A DNA stretch of 64,000 bases from positions 1-64,000 of the forward strand of contig JAUJYZ010000780.1 of assembly GCA_033675265.1 (NCBI GenBank), written 5' to 3'. Below, one piece after another: positions 13,346 to 25,933 of this stretch. Source of the stretch: Actinostola sp. cb2023 (lineage: Eukaryota; Cnidaria; Anthozoa; Actiniaria; Actinostolidae). The notes beneath the pieces are model-generated. The model made no database searches and was not told the origin of the DNA. It saw only the letters and a list, made by a program, of their open reading frames with translations. The position numbers and the translations under genes were made by a program. How positions within the stretch are numbered: the first letter of the stretch is position 1; each line of letters opens with the position of its first letter.

Positions 13346-13714
13346 AGGGACTTTAAGCATCGAGGACGGGGACGTGAGGACGACCAAGTTCGAATAAAGT
13401 GTTTTGTTGCCTCTATTGTTTTCATATTTGTTTCTTTTTCCGTGTTTTTCACTAAATTTGCGCACTCTTTGATGAATAGCATTGTTTTTTGTGTTCCGGT
13501 TGAATAAAAACAACTATCTACACAAATATCGAACTGACGTTCTCGTTCTCCTTGCAACGTCAAACATAGGCTTTTCACGTTGTAGCTTAGCACAGTTAAG
13601 ACCAAATCGAGCTCATTTCATACATTCCAACAAGAAGTTATTGAATTTTGTAATTAGCGTTATTGTTTCTCTGCCGTCGTCGTCACGTCCCCGTCCTCGA
13701 TGCTTAAAGTCCCT
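13346..13714. mobile_element. MITE with AGGGACTTTAAGC termini, 369 bp
   Basis: The ends are inverted: AGGGACTTTAAGCATCGAGG at 13346 and its complement ending 13714, flanked by ATTA/TAAT. Its inverted interior matches 12130-12396 closely, so two copies of one family lie 1 kb apart in opposite orientation. Short translations on both strands are repeat artefacts. Confidence 0.65.
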
Positions 13715-14059
13715 AATTTCAAAGACAAGAAATCCAGTTTCTTCACTGAGCAAAACCATTTATAGTTCGCAAAACGTACTGTGTTCATGTCTGTCGTTCC
13801 CAGTTCTCCCCATCATCTTCGATACGAAAATCGAGGCACTGGTCAGAAACAATCCCGGAGTGAATCTGATTTGATATACAGTTCACTTCCTGTTATTTGA
13901 TTTTTCATTTACATACATTAGAATCCCGCTATAACTCGAACTCGGTTAACTCGAACTAATTTTTTGGGGGGGCTCAAATCAGGGTGAAATTATCCCGTTA
14001 ACTCGAACTCTGTTAGCTTCTATTTATAAGATAGCTGGGGCAGGGATGCTGTATTTGTC

Positions 14060-15306
14060 CAGGAAGTATCCCTCTCCTCCCTCTCCTCTCCTCTCCCCTC
14101 CTCCCTCTCCTCTCTCCTCCCTCTCCTCTCTCCTCCCTCTCCTCTCTCCTCCCTCTCCTCTCTCCTCCCTCTCCTCTCTCCTCCCTCTCCTCTCTCCTCC
14201 CTCTCCTGAAGAATGTGAGTCATAGGCTCCTATCTAACAAATTAAGTTTAAATGTCTCTAAGACCGAATATATACACATATCGATAACTTATGTGCCAAA
14301 GTATGTCGTTCAATTAATAATGGTTTAAAACAAGCACGCGAATTTGTGCCAAGGGATACTCTGATCATGATGTACAAAGCTCTCACTCAGCCCATTTTCG
14401 ATTATTGTGATGTTGTTTGGGGAAATTTCAATAAAGGCCAGATGGATCGTTTACAGAGATTACAAAATCGTGCAGCCCGTATCATCACCTATCAAGGCTA
14501 CGAGGTTAGATCTATAAATATATTAAAAGATCTACAGTGGGATTGCCTTGATCTTAGACGTGAAATACGCCTCAGCCTAATGATGTATAATGTTGTCAAT
14601 GACAATTTAATGCACCTGCATACTTAGTTAGTCTATTCACTAAAAGCTCTGAGGAAATTCCCTATAGATCTAAACTTAGAGAGAATGACAAGAAATTAGC
14701 CATTACTCACTTACCAAAAACTGAATTTGGTAAACGTAGCTTTTCGTATAGAGGTGCAAAGATGTGGAATTCTATCCCCACTGACTTAAAAACATCTTGC
14801 TCTAGAGCTTTTTTCAAAAAAGGGTTGTCTTGTTTACAGATTGTCAATTGAGTTATTATTATGGAATGTTTGTAAATAAAGTAAATGAAATAATGATCCT
14901 TATTGAATAGATTGTAAATTGATATTCAATGCCTAATTTTAGCTCAGTTTTACAAATTTTGTGATATATTTTTTATAGATTTTCTAATATACGACTTTCA
15001 TGTAAAGAAGTTTAATTTTGTAACTTATGAAACTATCGTATTGAAATAAAGGTGCTATCTATCTATCTATCTCCTCCCTCTCCTCTCTTCTCCCTCTCCT
15101 CTCTCCTCCCTCTCCTCTCCTCCCACTCCTCTCTCCTTCCTCCTCCCTCTCCTCTCTCCTCCCTCTCCTCCTTCCTCTCTATCCTCCCTCTCTATCCTCC
15201 CTCTCCTCTCTCCTCCCTCTCCTTTCTCCTCCCTCTCCTCTCTCCTCCCTCTCCACTCTCCTCCCTCGCCTCTGTCCTCCCTCTCCTCTATCTCCTCCCT
15301 CCTCCC
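14060..15306 (+). repeat. CT-rich minisatellite split by a LINE
   Basis: Two blocks of the roughly 15-base unit CCTCTCCTCTCTCCT lie at 14060-14213 and 15070-15306. They are separated by a LINE 3' end at 14225-15060. The array ends just before the coding exon of ligase unit A. A pyrimidine-only array also precedes the coding region in unit C, there of a different sequence. Confidence 0.85.
14225..15068 (+). pseudogene. 3' end of a CR1/L2-like non-LTR retrotransposon
   Basis: The translation of about 14240-14840 matches the C-terminal part of LINE reverse transcriptases. It includes an LNVSKTEYI-like start, then VPRDTL, YKALTQPIFDYCDVVWGN, LQRLQNRAARIIT, ILKDLQWDCLDLR and, after a frame break near 14627, an AKMWNSIP motif. 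The catalytic palm (YxDD) is missing, so the copy is 5'-truncated, as usual for LINEs. The 3' end is AATAAAGGTGCTATCTATCTATC, a short tetranucleotide tail typical of CR1/L2-type elements. It inserted into the CT-rich minisatellite. The superfamily is from recognition of the motifs, not from a search. Confidence 0.7.
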
Positions 15307-15356
15307 TGAATATGATTTTTTTTTTCCTGACAGAATAATATCACATTTGTTTACAG

Positions 15357-17077
15357 TATCACCATGTCAACAATGAGCTACTTGCACAAGCCAGACTTTG
15401 CGCCCTTGGAACATCGAACGATCATTCAGCTCTTCGACACACATGCAAATCGAGATCCTGAACGCGAAGTATTTGTCTTGTACGATACATTTGGTCAGCG
15501 ATCATCCTACACATTCAAGCAAATGCAACAACAATCTTTGCGCCTTGCAGCTTCGTTTCTTCGCATTGGATGGAAGAAAGGCGAAAGTGTAGCCATACAA
15601 GCACCAAGCGGAATTGATTTTTTGCTCAGTTACATGGCCCTAAACCGAATTGGCGCTCTCAGTATTTTATTGCCTCAAGGAATACCCATCGAGGAGACGA
15701 TTGGGTTTTTTTAAATCGATACAAATGCCAAGGGGTCATTTTATTTGTAAGCAAAGATGTCCAGCTTAGAGGAGAACACGTGGCGGACTTAAAGAAGACG
15801 ATCGAAGAGTCCAAAGTTGTGATGATTGATACAGCTAAGCATTCTCAAGTATTAGACAACGGGTGCAGTCGTTTCAGCAACCTCCTCATGACCGGGGAAA
15901 CTGATTTTAGCAAGGTTCTTGAACGTCAAAGTCAAGTTCAATTTGATGACCTCGCTGTTGTCACACTGACGTCTGGGAGCACTGGTGAACCGAAGGCTGT
16001 TGTGCGCACGCACCATTGCATCATCAACAGCACTTTGATGGCAAGTAAATTTGAATTTGGCATCGACTACGATCCTTACAGCAAACAATCAGTAGATCGC
16101 CTGTTCTCTGATAGTCCTTTCTACTGGGCAGGGGGTCTCTTGCCGATCACGATTGCTCTTTCCACTGGATGTACTCTACTTACAGCACCTCCAATTAAAA
16201 CAGTGAAAGAATGTGACGTCGAGTTCCTGCTAAAGCTTCTTCAAAACGAGAGGTGCACCATTGCACAACTCATGCCATATCTTGTTGTGGACATTGCTAA
16301 TTACAGTGGACAAATGAACTATGATCTAAGTTTCCTCAAAGTGGCAGTAACGGTCGGCCAACCCATTCCAAACCATCTTTTTGAGAAAGTTAGGTCAGTA
16401 GTTCCCAACTGCAAGCTCATTAAGAGCTATGGATTGACAGAGTGTATGTTAATTGCAAGTCAAGTACTTGGTCAACAAGAAGGAGAAGAAGGTTTGGAGC
16501 TAGTATGCCTGAATGAGCTCAAAATTGAGGATGAGAACATACAAGTTTTACCAGTTGGTCAAGTGGGAGAAATTTGCGTACGGTCACCAATCGCTTTTGT
16601 GGAATACCTATCCAATCCAGACGCTACAGGCAAAACCATTTCTCGCACTGGCTGGGTACATACGGGTGACCTTGGAAAAATCAACTCAAGAGGGAGGCTC
16701 ACGATAACTGGACGCAAAGACGACATGATCAAGAGAGCAACAGTCAAGATATTTCCTTCCGAAGTAGAGAAAGTGCTTACGAAGTATGACGATGTGAAAG
16801 ATATGCCAGTGTCGTTGGTGTTCCAGATGTGCGCTTGTATGAAGAGTTATGCGCTTGTATCATCCCCAAGAAAGGAAGTGCCTTAGAATCTGATATGGCA
16901 GACTTCGAGAAGTGGATGAGTCAAACATTCACACCAGATGAGCAAGGGATGACGCTGAAACCAAAGTACGTACTACTAGTCGACGATTTTCCTAAGACAA
17001 AGACAGGAAAGTTGGATCGAAGAGCACTAAAGATTACAGCTGCTAAAAAACTTGGCATGGACCCGATCGTGAAATAA
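15357..17077 (+). pseudogene. Acyl-CoA synthetase, ACSF2-like, unit A (frameshifted)
   Basis: An AMP-binding (ANL superfamily) enzyme, which would activate a fatty acid with ATP to an acyl-adenylate and then to acyl-CoA. The exon follows a TTTACAG acceptor (15350-15356), and the start codon is ATG 15364 or 15373. Three reading-frame blocks match unit B in order: 15364-15710, about 15716-16800 and about 16805-17077. The first break is in a run of seven T (five in unit B) near 15705-15712. The second is a two-base excess near 16802 (GATATGCC against GATGCC). The middle block retains TSGSTGEPK, YGLTE and TGD, and the last block keeps the TKTGKLDR lysine. Both breaks are +2, so either this is a pseudogene or the assembly has homopolymer errors. 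The C-terminal 270 codons otherwise look conserved, suggesting recent decay. Confidence 0.85.
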
Positions 17078-18474
17078 ACCTTGGTACATGTATGTTATTC
17101 ATGTAGTACAGAACTACAGCAGTCATACCTCAAATCATAGTCACCGTTAAATTAGAAACACTAAATATAAAGTAGAATAAATCTTTAACTGTGTAAAAAT
17201 GAATTTTGTAGCGGTATGGAATGTGCACAGTATTTTGAAAAGTTATGTATTCAGTTCTTATTAACCGAGCGGGAGGTCTGTACAGGAAAATCTTGACTGA
17301 GGTCGTGAAAGTACAGACCGAGCGCAGCGACCAAGCTCGGTTAATAAGATATTTATTATATGGCCATTGCAACCACAACTACAAAATTTTTCGCTCAACT
17401 TTTTATTGACACTGAAGCGTGCGTAAATAAACACTCAGTGAATCCAGTAAATTAAACACTTGAATGAAGCTTGTTTTTTTATAAATATATTTCAAATCAG
17501 ATGCCGTTATACACACAAAAAATATTCACAATCCATTTGTAAGTCATTTTAGGTAAAGAAAAGACAACAAACACGCTTACTTTCACCGATCTTGTCAGAC
17601 TCGTGTTGTCGCTCATCGATCGATCATGCAGTTTCAGCAAATTTGATTTTGAATAGCCTTGTGAAAACTCTTCAAACGCCACAACGATACTGAAATACAA
17701 CATATCACTAATTAAACCACATCCAAGAATATGGAAGTCACTTTTTGACGAAATAGTTTCGGTGATGAAAGAGACGAAAATATTATCTTTGAAAGTCTTC
17801 GGCGAAGGCAGCTTTCATCCACAATCCAACAGTCTTTTTGAAAAACCAGCAATTTTCACGACTTTATCCTTATATTTTCCATCGGATTTCTTAATTGTTC
17901 AAGGCAGAACACCAAGAAGAAAGTACAAACAGCGACCTTCTTCATGCAGGGTTCTTGTTGAGTTGGCAGTAGTTTTCGGCGTCCATAACACAACACAACA
18001 ACACCACAAGACCACAACACCAGGCGACATTTTGGACTCTGTTCGAACTTAAACAACTCCTTTCTATTTAAAATAAATTCCTGCGATGCTTTTTTGATGA
18101 TTTCGATTCAGTCAAAATTAATTCAGCTGTCGGACCGGTTTTCATGCGGTCTGCCTCGGAGAATCTAGACCGGAAAAACGGTCTTATTATCCGATTTATT
18201 CCAATCAGATTGCTCGATTTGCTAGCGTCCAGGCTTCAAGAAACTCGGCCATATAATAATGCGTAGTATATTACACGATGTACACAGACTAATAGAAGTC
18301 TGCGAAGCATTAAATAGTCTGTGCTCTACCCATTCCGTGGGACATTCAGTGGGACTACGTTTAATTTTAGTGTAGAGTTGAGGGTTGAGATTAGCATGGT
18401 GCAGCACTCGAAGGCATCTCTCTTGCTGAACTATTCTTGAGTTCACTAAAATTCATTGTTAGTTATTTAGTTAT
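17078..18474 (+). other. 3' flank of unit A with about 1-kb insertion
   Basis: The first 180 bases match the 3' flanks of units B and C (ACCTTGGTACATGTATGTTA and the CACTAAATATAAAGT stretch). An AATAAA at about 17175 could serve polyadenylation. From about 17258 to 18257 there is sequence absent from unit B. It includes a hairpin repeat (TTATTAACCGAGCGGGAGGT against GACCAAGCTCGGTTAATAA, 17257-17349) and ATTATATGGCC-type ends in inverted orientation. Unit-B-like flank resumes at about 18258 (TATTACACGATGTACACAG). No gene is recognised in the insertion. Confidence 0.5.
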
Positions 18475-18837
18475 TTTACACTAATCAGTTGGGTACTTTT
18501 TCAGTGTGAGCCGATCAGACCATTGATTCTTTATTAGTTAAAATACATTTATCCTATCTCCTCATCACTTTCATTAAGATGTGTACATGTATCAAAGTCT
18601 AAATCAAAGGAAGGAAAATATCGCTCGTTGGCAGCCTTTTTCGAGATTTGTGAAATAAAAGTGGCCATGTCCTTACCGGGAAAATAAAGCATATTTTGTA
18701 TTGCAATTCAACCAATCAGAGCGCGCGTACTATCGAATCTATACTATCAATGTGTATAAAATACAACTGACTATGTTAAAACTAAAGTCTCAGTGATTGA
18801 TGACTGCGTTCACTTCTTAGTCGGTGCTAGCGGACAT
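18475..18837 (+). promoter_or_regulatory. Promoter and first 5' exon of ligase unit B
   Basis: Homologous to 1-392. A CCAAT box at 18712-18716 is followed 43 bases later by TATAAAA at 18755-18761, the best core promoter seen in the window. A GTAACA donor-like site follows at about 18838, and a pyrimidine-rich run leads to CCACAG at 18988. A short first exon from about 18785 to 18837 is inferred. Confidence 0.55.
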
Positions 18838-19084
18838 TGTAACAAGAGGAAGAAAAACAGGAGAAGAGACAGTAGAAGTCCTTCTCTCCCTCCTTCTTCC
18901 TCTCTCCCTCCCCCTTCGTCTCTAATTAACTACTTCCAAGAGACCATGCTCTCTTGCTACTTCCCAATCTCCTCTCTTCTAGCCACAGGAAGCCCGAATG
19001 GAATTTTTTTGCCGATGAGTCTTAAAGGGAGTCGGGGTTGTAATACGTATTCCATATATGGTACGAGCGTATAGCGGCCCTTAA

Positions 19085-19791
19085 AGGGGCAGTGTCAAGC
19101 CTCACGCATGCGCATTAAAATCAAAACAATAACACTCGGTTGAGAAGCCTACCTTGCCCGGTAGCGAGTTACAAAACCCCCCTAAAACCGTTCTAATCGC
19201 TAAATAAATGACCTACAGGACTCATGTAGATACTAATCTTTATTTAGAAAGCAATATTAGAACTTCAATATATCAAAAGGACTGAATTCTAGATGTGAAT
19301 TCACGGCGATATCATTTTCCAACGGCTGATCAAATAAAACACAGGAAGCCCAACACATAAATAGATGGTGGGAAGCTCACCGGGTTTACAAGTCGTTATT
19401 CGTGAGTTGTTCTCTTCAAAAGTCATGAACAGTACTGCACCTACGATTGATGATCAAGATTCCTTCGCAATCGATCAGAATTGCCGGTTTACAATTCGGT
19501 TTTCTTCACTCGAGGATGATGGCGGGCTGACTCTCTACGGCTGTTCGACACTTTTTTCAACGGCTTCAAAGTCAGTTCTAAGATGAAATAATCTCCACTA
19601 GGAATTGTTGAAAATGAAGAACATGCTTTGAATAATTACTAGTGATCCATTAGACGCTTGAACAAACATGATTAATGTCGATGGAAACGGATTGAAAACA
19701 TCGCTAATAATAAAAGTCCACGGTGGACTTTTATTATTTCTCGCTTCTTCGTACCCAGGCTTGCGCGGTCATATGGCTTGACACTGCCCCT
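19085..19791. mobile_element. TTAA-target MITE, 707 bp
   Basis: Ends AGGGGCAGTGTCAAG (19085) and CTTGACACTGCCCCT (ending 19791), with TTAA on both sides (19081-19084 and 19792-19795). Removing it restores a GCGGCCC-TTAA-CAAGCG context that matches the other end of the outer element (GCGGCCCCTAACAAGCG). The interior has a 73-residue ORF with no recognised domain. PiggyBac or Kolobok transposases use such targets. Confidence 0.8.
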
Positions 19792-21042
19792 TTAACAAGC
19801 GAATAGAAGCACTTAACAAGCGAATGGCGGACCCTTATTTTATTTCCTAGGATTGGACTTATAATTTTTTTTCATCCGATTATTAAAAACTTCTTAGCCT
19901 TTTAAAACTTTATATCAAATCTGAAACTCGAATCATCAAATTAATCACTTTATAGTCTGCTCCATCCCTACCCTAAACCTACCCCTCCGCTTTAACGCAC
20001 TTGACCACGAGGGATTACGCTGCCAAACTCTGCATTTTTTCTAGCTTTTGAAAATATTTTGCATTGCAAATACCAAGAGACCATAATACTAAGAGAGCGA
20101 ATCGCGCGGAATGATGGTTGGGATATGCTCGTGGCGCTAAATCTATTTTTAGTAAACCGGAAGGTGAGCACACATCAGTAAAATTTTACTTCCGGCAGAT
20201 AAAATCTCTTCCGCTAAAACGCTTTAGTCCAGCTGTTATCGACCAAAATCGTTCACTTTGATGATAAAAGCATGAAAATTTACCAGATTACTAATATCCC
20301 TAAGATGAACATTTTTGGATATGGAGCCAAGCCAAATTCGCTACTGGTGTGGAGTACTGCGCATGTCATAAAATACTCAACATGGAAACGAGGCTGAACA
20401 CAAAAACATTGCTTAAGCGCCCTTTCTGAAAAGAGTTTATCTGGGAAACTTTCCAATATGGATATATAAGTTATTTCCTTTGCTCTGAAGCATTAAATGT
20501 TGTCACGTGACCTTATTCCTGGTAACTGACAAACTTATGGTTGGGATACCTGTGGTCATTGCTTTCAGATACAAGTTTTTAGTGTTTTTAGAGTCAAAAT
20601 GAGTACCTCTTTTATGATATAGTGTTTTTTTTAGGTGGGACAGGAATACCACAGCTATGAATTACTTATTTGGTCAATACAGCACATGCCCTGAAATAGC
20701 GCTGCATGAAAACGAGGCTGATAGGAAAATCAAGAATGTCACAATTAAGAATACCAATTATCGGTCATTTGAATGAAATAACTGATTGTAATGTCAGAAT
20801 ATGAAATATATGCATATATGAAGACATGACGCCCTACATGTAAAGAAACCCGAGGCAACACACTACTTTTTGCATGACTTAATTGAGATTCTGTGGTGTG
20901 CAAAAGTGTCCCTTCTGTAATCATTCTACTATATTAACTTTCTCACTGCAATTTACAACAAGTGGTATTTGTTTTCTACTGTAATCTACTTAACGTTTTT
21001 ACTTGGTTAAATAGTGCATGTACGTCTTGCTGATAGGTAATC

Positions 21043-24000
21043 CTAGTTGCAGTTGCCACCACAATTGCACAGACCTGTGCATTCCAAATTGGCCTTCATG
21101 CACTTGCACCGCCCTCTGCATGCGGTTTTACACCCACATTTTATCAGTTCATAACATGTATCCTTCGCTTGCGGAAGCGTTGTCCAGTGTGGTGCCCAGG
21201 AACTGCCTTCACGTTGCCATCCCCAGTCAGAAGGAGATGGTAGTACTGGTTGCTTCAGAAGGGTCTGAGCCCAAATGTAGCCACCTTGAAATACTGCTCT
21301 CTTGGCATGCTGTAAGAGTGCTGCTTGAGTAGGAGGAATACTGTCAAGGGTTCTTGACTTTTTTGAGAATAGCTCTTGCCTCACTTCATTGACTTTCGTA
21401 AGACTGCTTGTTCGGTCGTACAGAAGAATCACAAACCTCTCGATTATCGCCATGTACTCTTCACTGACATCTTCAGGTGATGCTGTCAGAGCATTGAGCA
21501 CTGACGTCAATTCAGGAAAAACTTTCCAGACATCCCATGCTGTCTTTTTCCCTCGTCCTCCAAAAAACGATACTGTATCACACCCTGTGATGGCGTGGAA
21601 CATCGGTAATGCTGACGACTTCTCTTGACCTAACGATGCAGCTATGGAGTGAGCAGGAATGTTGTGTAGATTCTTTCCAGTGCTGTAGGTGATCCACAGC
21701 TCATCTGCTGTAAGGCTGTTAGCAACTGAAATGGCCAACACAACCACATCGGTATCATTGCTTCTGATCTTTATTCGTCGATGACCACATAAGCTAGCAT
21801 CCAGTGCATGAATCATCAAGCGAGTGTCTGCCTCTTCATGTGTGCAAGGTTGAAGGACGTGCATTTCCATTCTATCGGTTGATGACAAGACACCCTCACC
21901 GTATGTGCTGTAGATCTCCTTGCCATCTGGGATCGTCAGTGACACCACCTAAAAACATTAAATAGGCTTATATCAGGCTGTATGATTTTTAAAATCATTT
22001 GTAGTCGCATTATCATAATTATCTATGTACGATGCCGTAATTTTGTTTTATATTTTTAATATTGTGTATCTTTCTATCTATTATTATCGACCATTGTTAT
22101 CATTAGATACATTGTTATTATCATATCGTTATCATTACCTTGTTTGCAAGAAGCTTGAAAAGTTCATCCTTGTTGTCGTCGACTCGAAGAAAGCTTTTCC
22201 AATCAGAGGGAATTCTTGTTGACAGAAGCACTTTTCGCCGTTGTCCAGAGCCTCTCTTTTCCCGCGCAGATCTCTTCAAGGAGTCCTCTCGATATACATC
22301 CCATACGAGGTCAACTCTCTTCGCTGCTTCAAGCTGTCTCAGGATATAAGAGGCGAACACAGTATTGAAGTACTCCTCAAATGTACACGCTGTTCTTGGT
22401 GGTAACATCTGGACAATAACGGCACCATCAAGAATGACAGCATCCACAGTTGGGTGCTCCACGATCTGCGCAGAGGTGTTGGACAAGCACTTCACCAGAT
22501 CTGCCTTCTGTCCTCCTCTGAGTTGGCCCATTTGTGAGAGTGATAGAGGCCATGGCTGATTCTCAAACCTGAAGAACTCCTCCAGATTGCCGTCCCTACT
22601 TTGACAAGCTATGTACAGCCTAGAAAATAGCTGACAGTCCTCCTTTAAAACTTGTACTTTAGCTTTGTCTTTTGAAATGACCTTTTTGCTTTGAGTGCTG
22701 AATGTAGGGAGGTTATTCTTTTTCAGAGGATATGTAATGGGCTTGCTTCGGTCAATGAATCGCTCTTTGATGAAGGTTTGGAATTGCTCCTCTCCGATCT
22801 TTCTCACATTTTGCACAGTGCTAACAACAGCAGCATCCATGACGTCCTTTGTGTGGATTGCAATTAGGTCTTTACCTTCTTCCATGAATGGGTTTCCAAC
22901 TTCTTCAAAGGAGGATACCATATTCCGGACATCTTTAGCAAATGCACTCTGAAAGCATGGTTTCTGCTCATGGTGGTCATGCGTCTCAGCGACGGTGATG
23001 TTGCCTTCAAACTCTTGCACCATTCGTGCCAACTCTGGACCTGCGACCATCCATCTTCTGAGAGCTGCAGGGTTTTCCGTAAGTCCAACAGCACCTCCTT
23101 CGCCTTTTACAATGGCATTAACTTGTTCATGTGCATGATCTAGCGCTATGGAAGAAAACAACTTCTTTGTCTTGTGTACTACAAAAGAGCCATTACTGAA
23201 TTGTGTGTGTACTTCTGGATGCTTGACTGGAAGCTCGCACATATCTCGGTAATGCACAGATAGCCATCTGGCGTAGTTAGGATGGTCTAAGGAAAACATC
23301 AGTGGCGCAATCTGCTTTATGGCTTTAACGTACGATGAGAAATTGGCTTCTCTGAATGATCTCACAAGCTGAAGACAACAAAGCTGCATATCCTGCACTC
23401 TAACCCAGTATAGAAACTGCGGGCTCTTCTTTGACATTTCTTCTTTCCATTCGTGGAATGACTTCACTGCTCATTCTCTTCAACTTGAGCAATATATTCA
23501 TTGTATCCTTCAATAATAATAATTATAATGACTATTATTATTATTAGTAGTAGTAGTAGTAGCATTGCTGTTGTTGTATCAGTTGTTGTTGTTGTTGATG
23601 TTGTTGTTATTATGATTATTATATATGATTACGGTTTAATGACAACTTATCTACATAGTAGGTCTACCTTCATTATGACTATAAAACGAACCTTTCATCA
23701 TCAGCATGTACAGACTTGCTGCAGTTACTTGATGTGCCCGTCGTGTTCGGGTCAAATGACGTGCCGTCAGGCACGAATCAGCCACGCCTTGTGTCGCCAC
23801 CCCTGCATTGCAAAGAACCTCTGTCCACCCACTGCCACTCAACCACTTGCCTAGTGCTTTGAAGGCCGTCATTTCGATGTGAAGTCCACCGAGCATGATG
23901 ACAAATTGATCTTCACCATATATGTCAACGAGCGTCCACTGAATTTGTTTCGCCAGGGCAAACAGCGGCTGGTCTACTGCAATAACTGGAATTTGGGAAG

Positions 24001-25933
24001 GGTTGACGTGTTGCACAGCAGATTTGATCACTTTCATGGAATGAAGTATCATAGCCAACGAATGAGCGTTCTCCAAGAACATCGGCAGCAGTGAAATGAT
24101 GGCAGGCTCGTGACATGACAACGAGGATTGTGAGGCGCGGTATGCCGCCCAAGATACGTAATCGTCTTTATTAAGTTCTTTCTTAGTAAGAAGTTCCCTT
24201 GTATTCTCTAGCCAGTCTTGTTCATGATTGGTTTCACTACTGGATGACACTTGAGGATGAGATATCAGCTGTACAGTGATTTCTGGTGCACAAATCTCTC
24301 TTGAGGGTAGGGCCATGGGTGGTACTTCACTGTAACTTGATGGAAGTTGGGCTATCTTTTTGGAGTTGGTATTCTTTGTTGGATCAAAGGTGTCAATAGC
24401 TCTATCATTCCCTGTTTCCATGGAAGTTGGATGCTGCACTAGAGAAATTGCAGTTCCGTGGAAAGAGTCATGAGAGCTAATTGAACTAGGGTTGTGGTCT
24501 ATGTTATCAACCGCTGCGGTGGTAAACAACCCCTCTCTGTGTTTAGACGGGCATACAACTCCTTCCCTCTCGTACCGTTCTAAAACACTGTTAGTGATTT
24601 CGGTAGATATTGTAAGCAGCCTATCATACGAAATGCACATTCCTAGCTTGTAAAATTGATCTATAAGAGACTTGTCCCTCGTGGCTCCATGAATTTTCAG
24701 TGCTGTATAGATAGGCAGTGGGCACTCCCTAGCTCTGATATGATGAGTGCTGCCAGTAGATTCAGGTCGATCACGAGCTCGTGAGATGCTGTTGAATACT
24801 ATTAGCTGGGCGACTGTCAGACATGCCTGGCTATCTGCTGGGTCCTTCTTGGTTGTTGGGCCTTTGGTAATCATGCCTATCAACGTTTTAAGGGATGCCG
24901 GAATAGCATCTTTCTGACATTCTGGGGCAAATGTACCATTAAATGAGTTCTTTATCTGTAGAATGTCTCTTCTTACGATGTTTGCTGCTTTTGCCAGGTG
25001 CCATGCTTCTGAATCCTTCTTTTTAGCTTCCTTTAACACTCCTCCGATTTCATGTTTTAAGGCTAATAGTACCTCTCTCCCTTGGGTATGCGCTGTAAGG
25101 TCAGGAAAAGCTGCCAATACTCTATCTTTCAGCCTAGTAGTATTAATTTTGCCAGTCTCAATCCCAAGTTCCTGCCTCTTTGAGGAGAAAAATTTGGCAA
25201 TATCAGAAAGCTTTAGTACTGCAAGCTCTTCGACTTCGAGACCTTCGTCGATGTATGCAATGACTTCTGCAAAGGCAAGTTCTTCTGGATCGACTGGTGA
25301 ATCCACAGTATGCTTTGAAGCTGGCGACTTTAACTGCCTTGCTCGATTGTACAGACCAACTAAGCACTTTGCGTGGTACCTTGCCTCAGTTGCTATTAAA
25401 TCACCGGCAGACAGCTTAGCAATAAGTTTGCTATCTTTCAAAAGATTGGCGCACTCTCTGACTTTTTTATCTACTTCGAGGGTGGAAGCAGCATGAAGAT
25501 TTATAACATTATCAACTGCACCACAAAAGAAACAGTGGTTCTCTGTGAGAAACCTTGGGATACTAGATCGCCTGGCCTTAGGGCTGAAACTACTTTCTTC
25601 CGTCGTCATTTCATGTGTTTCTTTCTTTTCTCCCTCTGCTATCTCTGCTAGTTTTCTTTTTTTGGCACGTTCTAATTTGGTATTACTAAAACTGTCTCTA
25701 CAAGACTTGTGCCATGAAGCCTTTTTATCCAGAAGAGTTAGCTCCAATCCCTGGCCTTCGTCTAAGCATTTGACATTGAAGCTTGCAGGTGTATTTCCAA
25801 GATTTTCAAATTCCTTGACATTGTTTACAAATGAGATGTAGCTGGCACCAGTATCTTTTCTCTTCGTGTTAGCAGGACACTGCAAATCTTCTTTTGTAGT
25901 TTTTTGACAAATTATACACAGTTCCCAGTCCAT
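21043..25933 (-). CDS. Transposase-like protein, 3 exons, 1,492 aa
   Basis: Exons 25933-23692, 23469-22139 and 21948-21043 join in frame. The introns are 222 bases (GT at 23691, AG at 23470, containing a TAG/TAT repeat) and 190 bases (GTAATG at 22138, TTTTTAG at 21949). The start is the first ATG (MDWELC). Residues 6-78 and 134-190 form two CxxC...[WY]HxxC modules, probably zinc-binding. Around residue 480 there is a VDNID...DSFHGTA stretch, and exon 1 ends with a LGGLHIEM...RRAHQ block. Exon 2 has D-HAHEQVNA-VKGEGG-VGLTENP near 858. These look like a DD-type catalytic core, but the acids are not assigned. Exon 3 has EEAD (1229-1232), NDTD (1255-1258) and TGCDT...GRGKKTAW (1312-1328). The order and spacing are those of FEN1/XPG-like nucleases. 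The tail (1454-1492) is a nine-Cys CXC cluster. Presumed nuclear. The open frame suggests recent activity. Confidence 0.8.
23470..23691 (-). other. Intron 1 of the transposase gene
   Basis: A stop-containing gap bounded by AAAG|GTTCGT and AATGAG|CAGTG on the minus strand. Splicing it keeps phase 1 and joins exons 1 and 2. It holds a trinucleotide repeat (about 23530-23610). The donor is weak; AATGAAG|GTAGAC at 23659-23671 is an alternative site but would change the frame. Confidence 0.6.

Noticed and set aside
14020..14223. Glu/Arg-rich ORF on the minus strand
   Set aside because: Antisense translation of the CT-rich minisatellite.
23659..23671. Alternative donor AATGAAG|GTAGAC for transposase intron 1
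   Set aside because: A better GT consensus, but joining it to the acceptor at 23470 breaks the frame, whereas 23691 keeps it.
24963..25841. Plus-strand ORFs of 98 and 177 codons
   Set aside because: Antisense shadows of exon 1 of the transposase gene.
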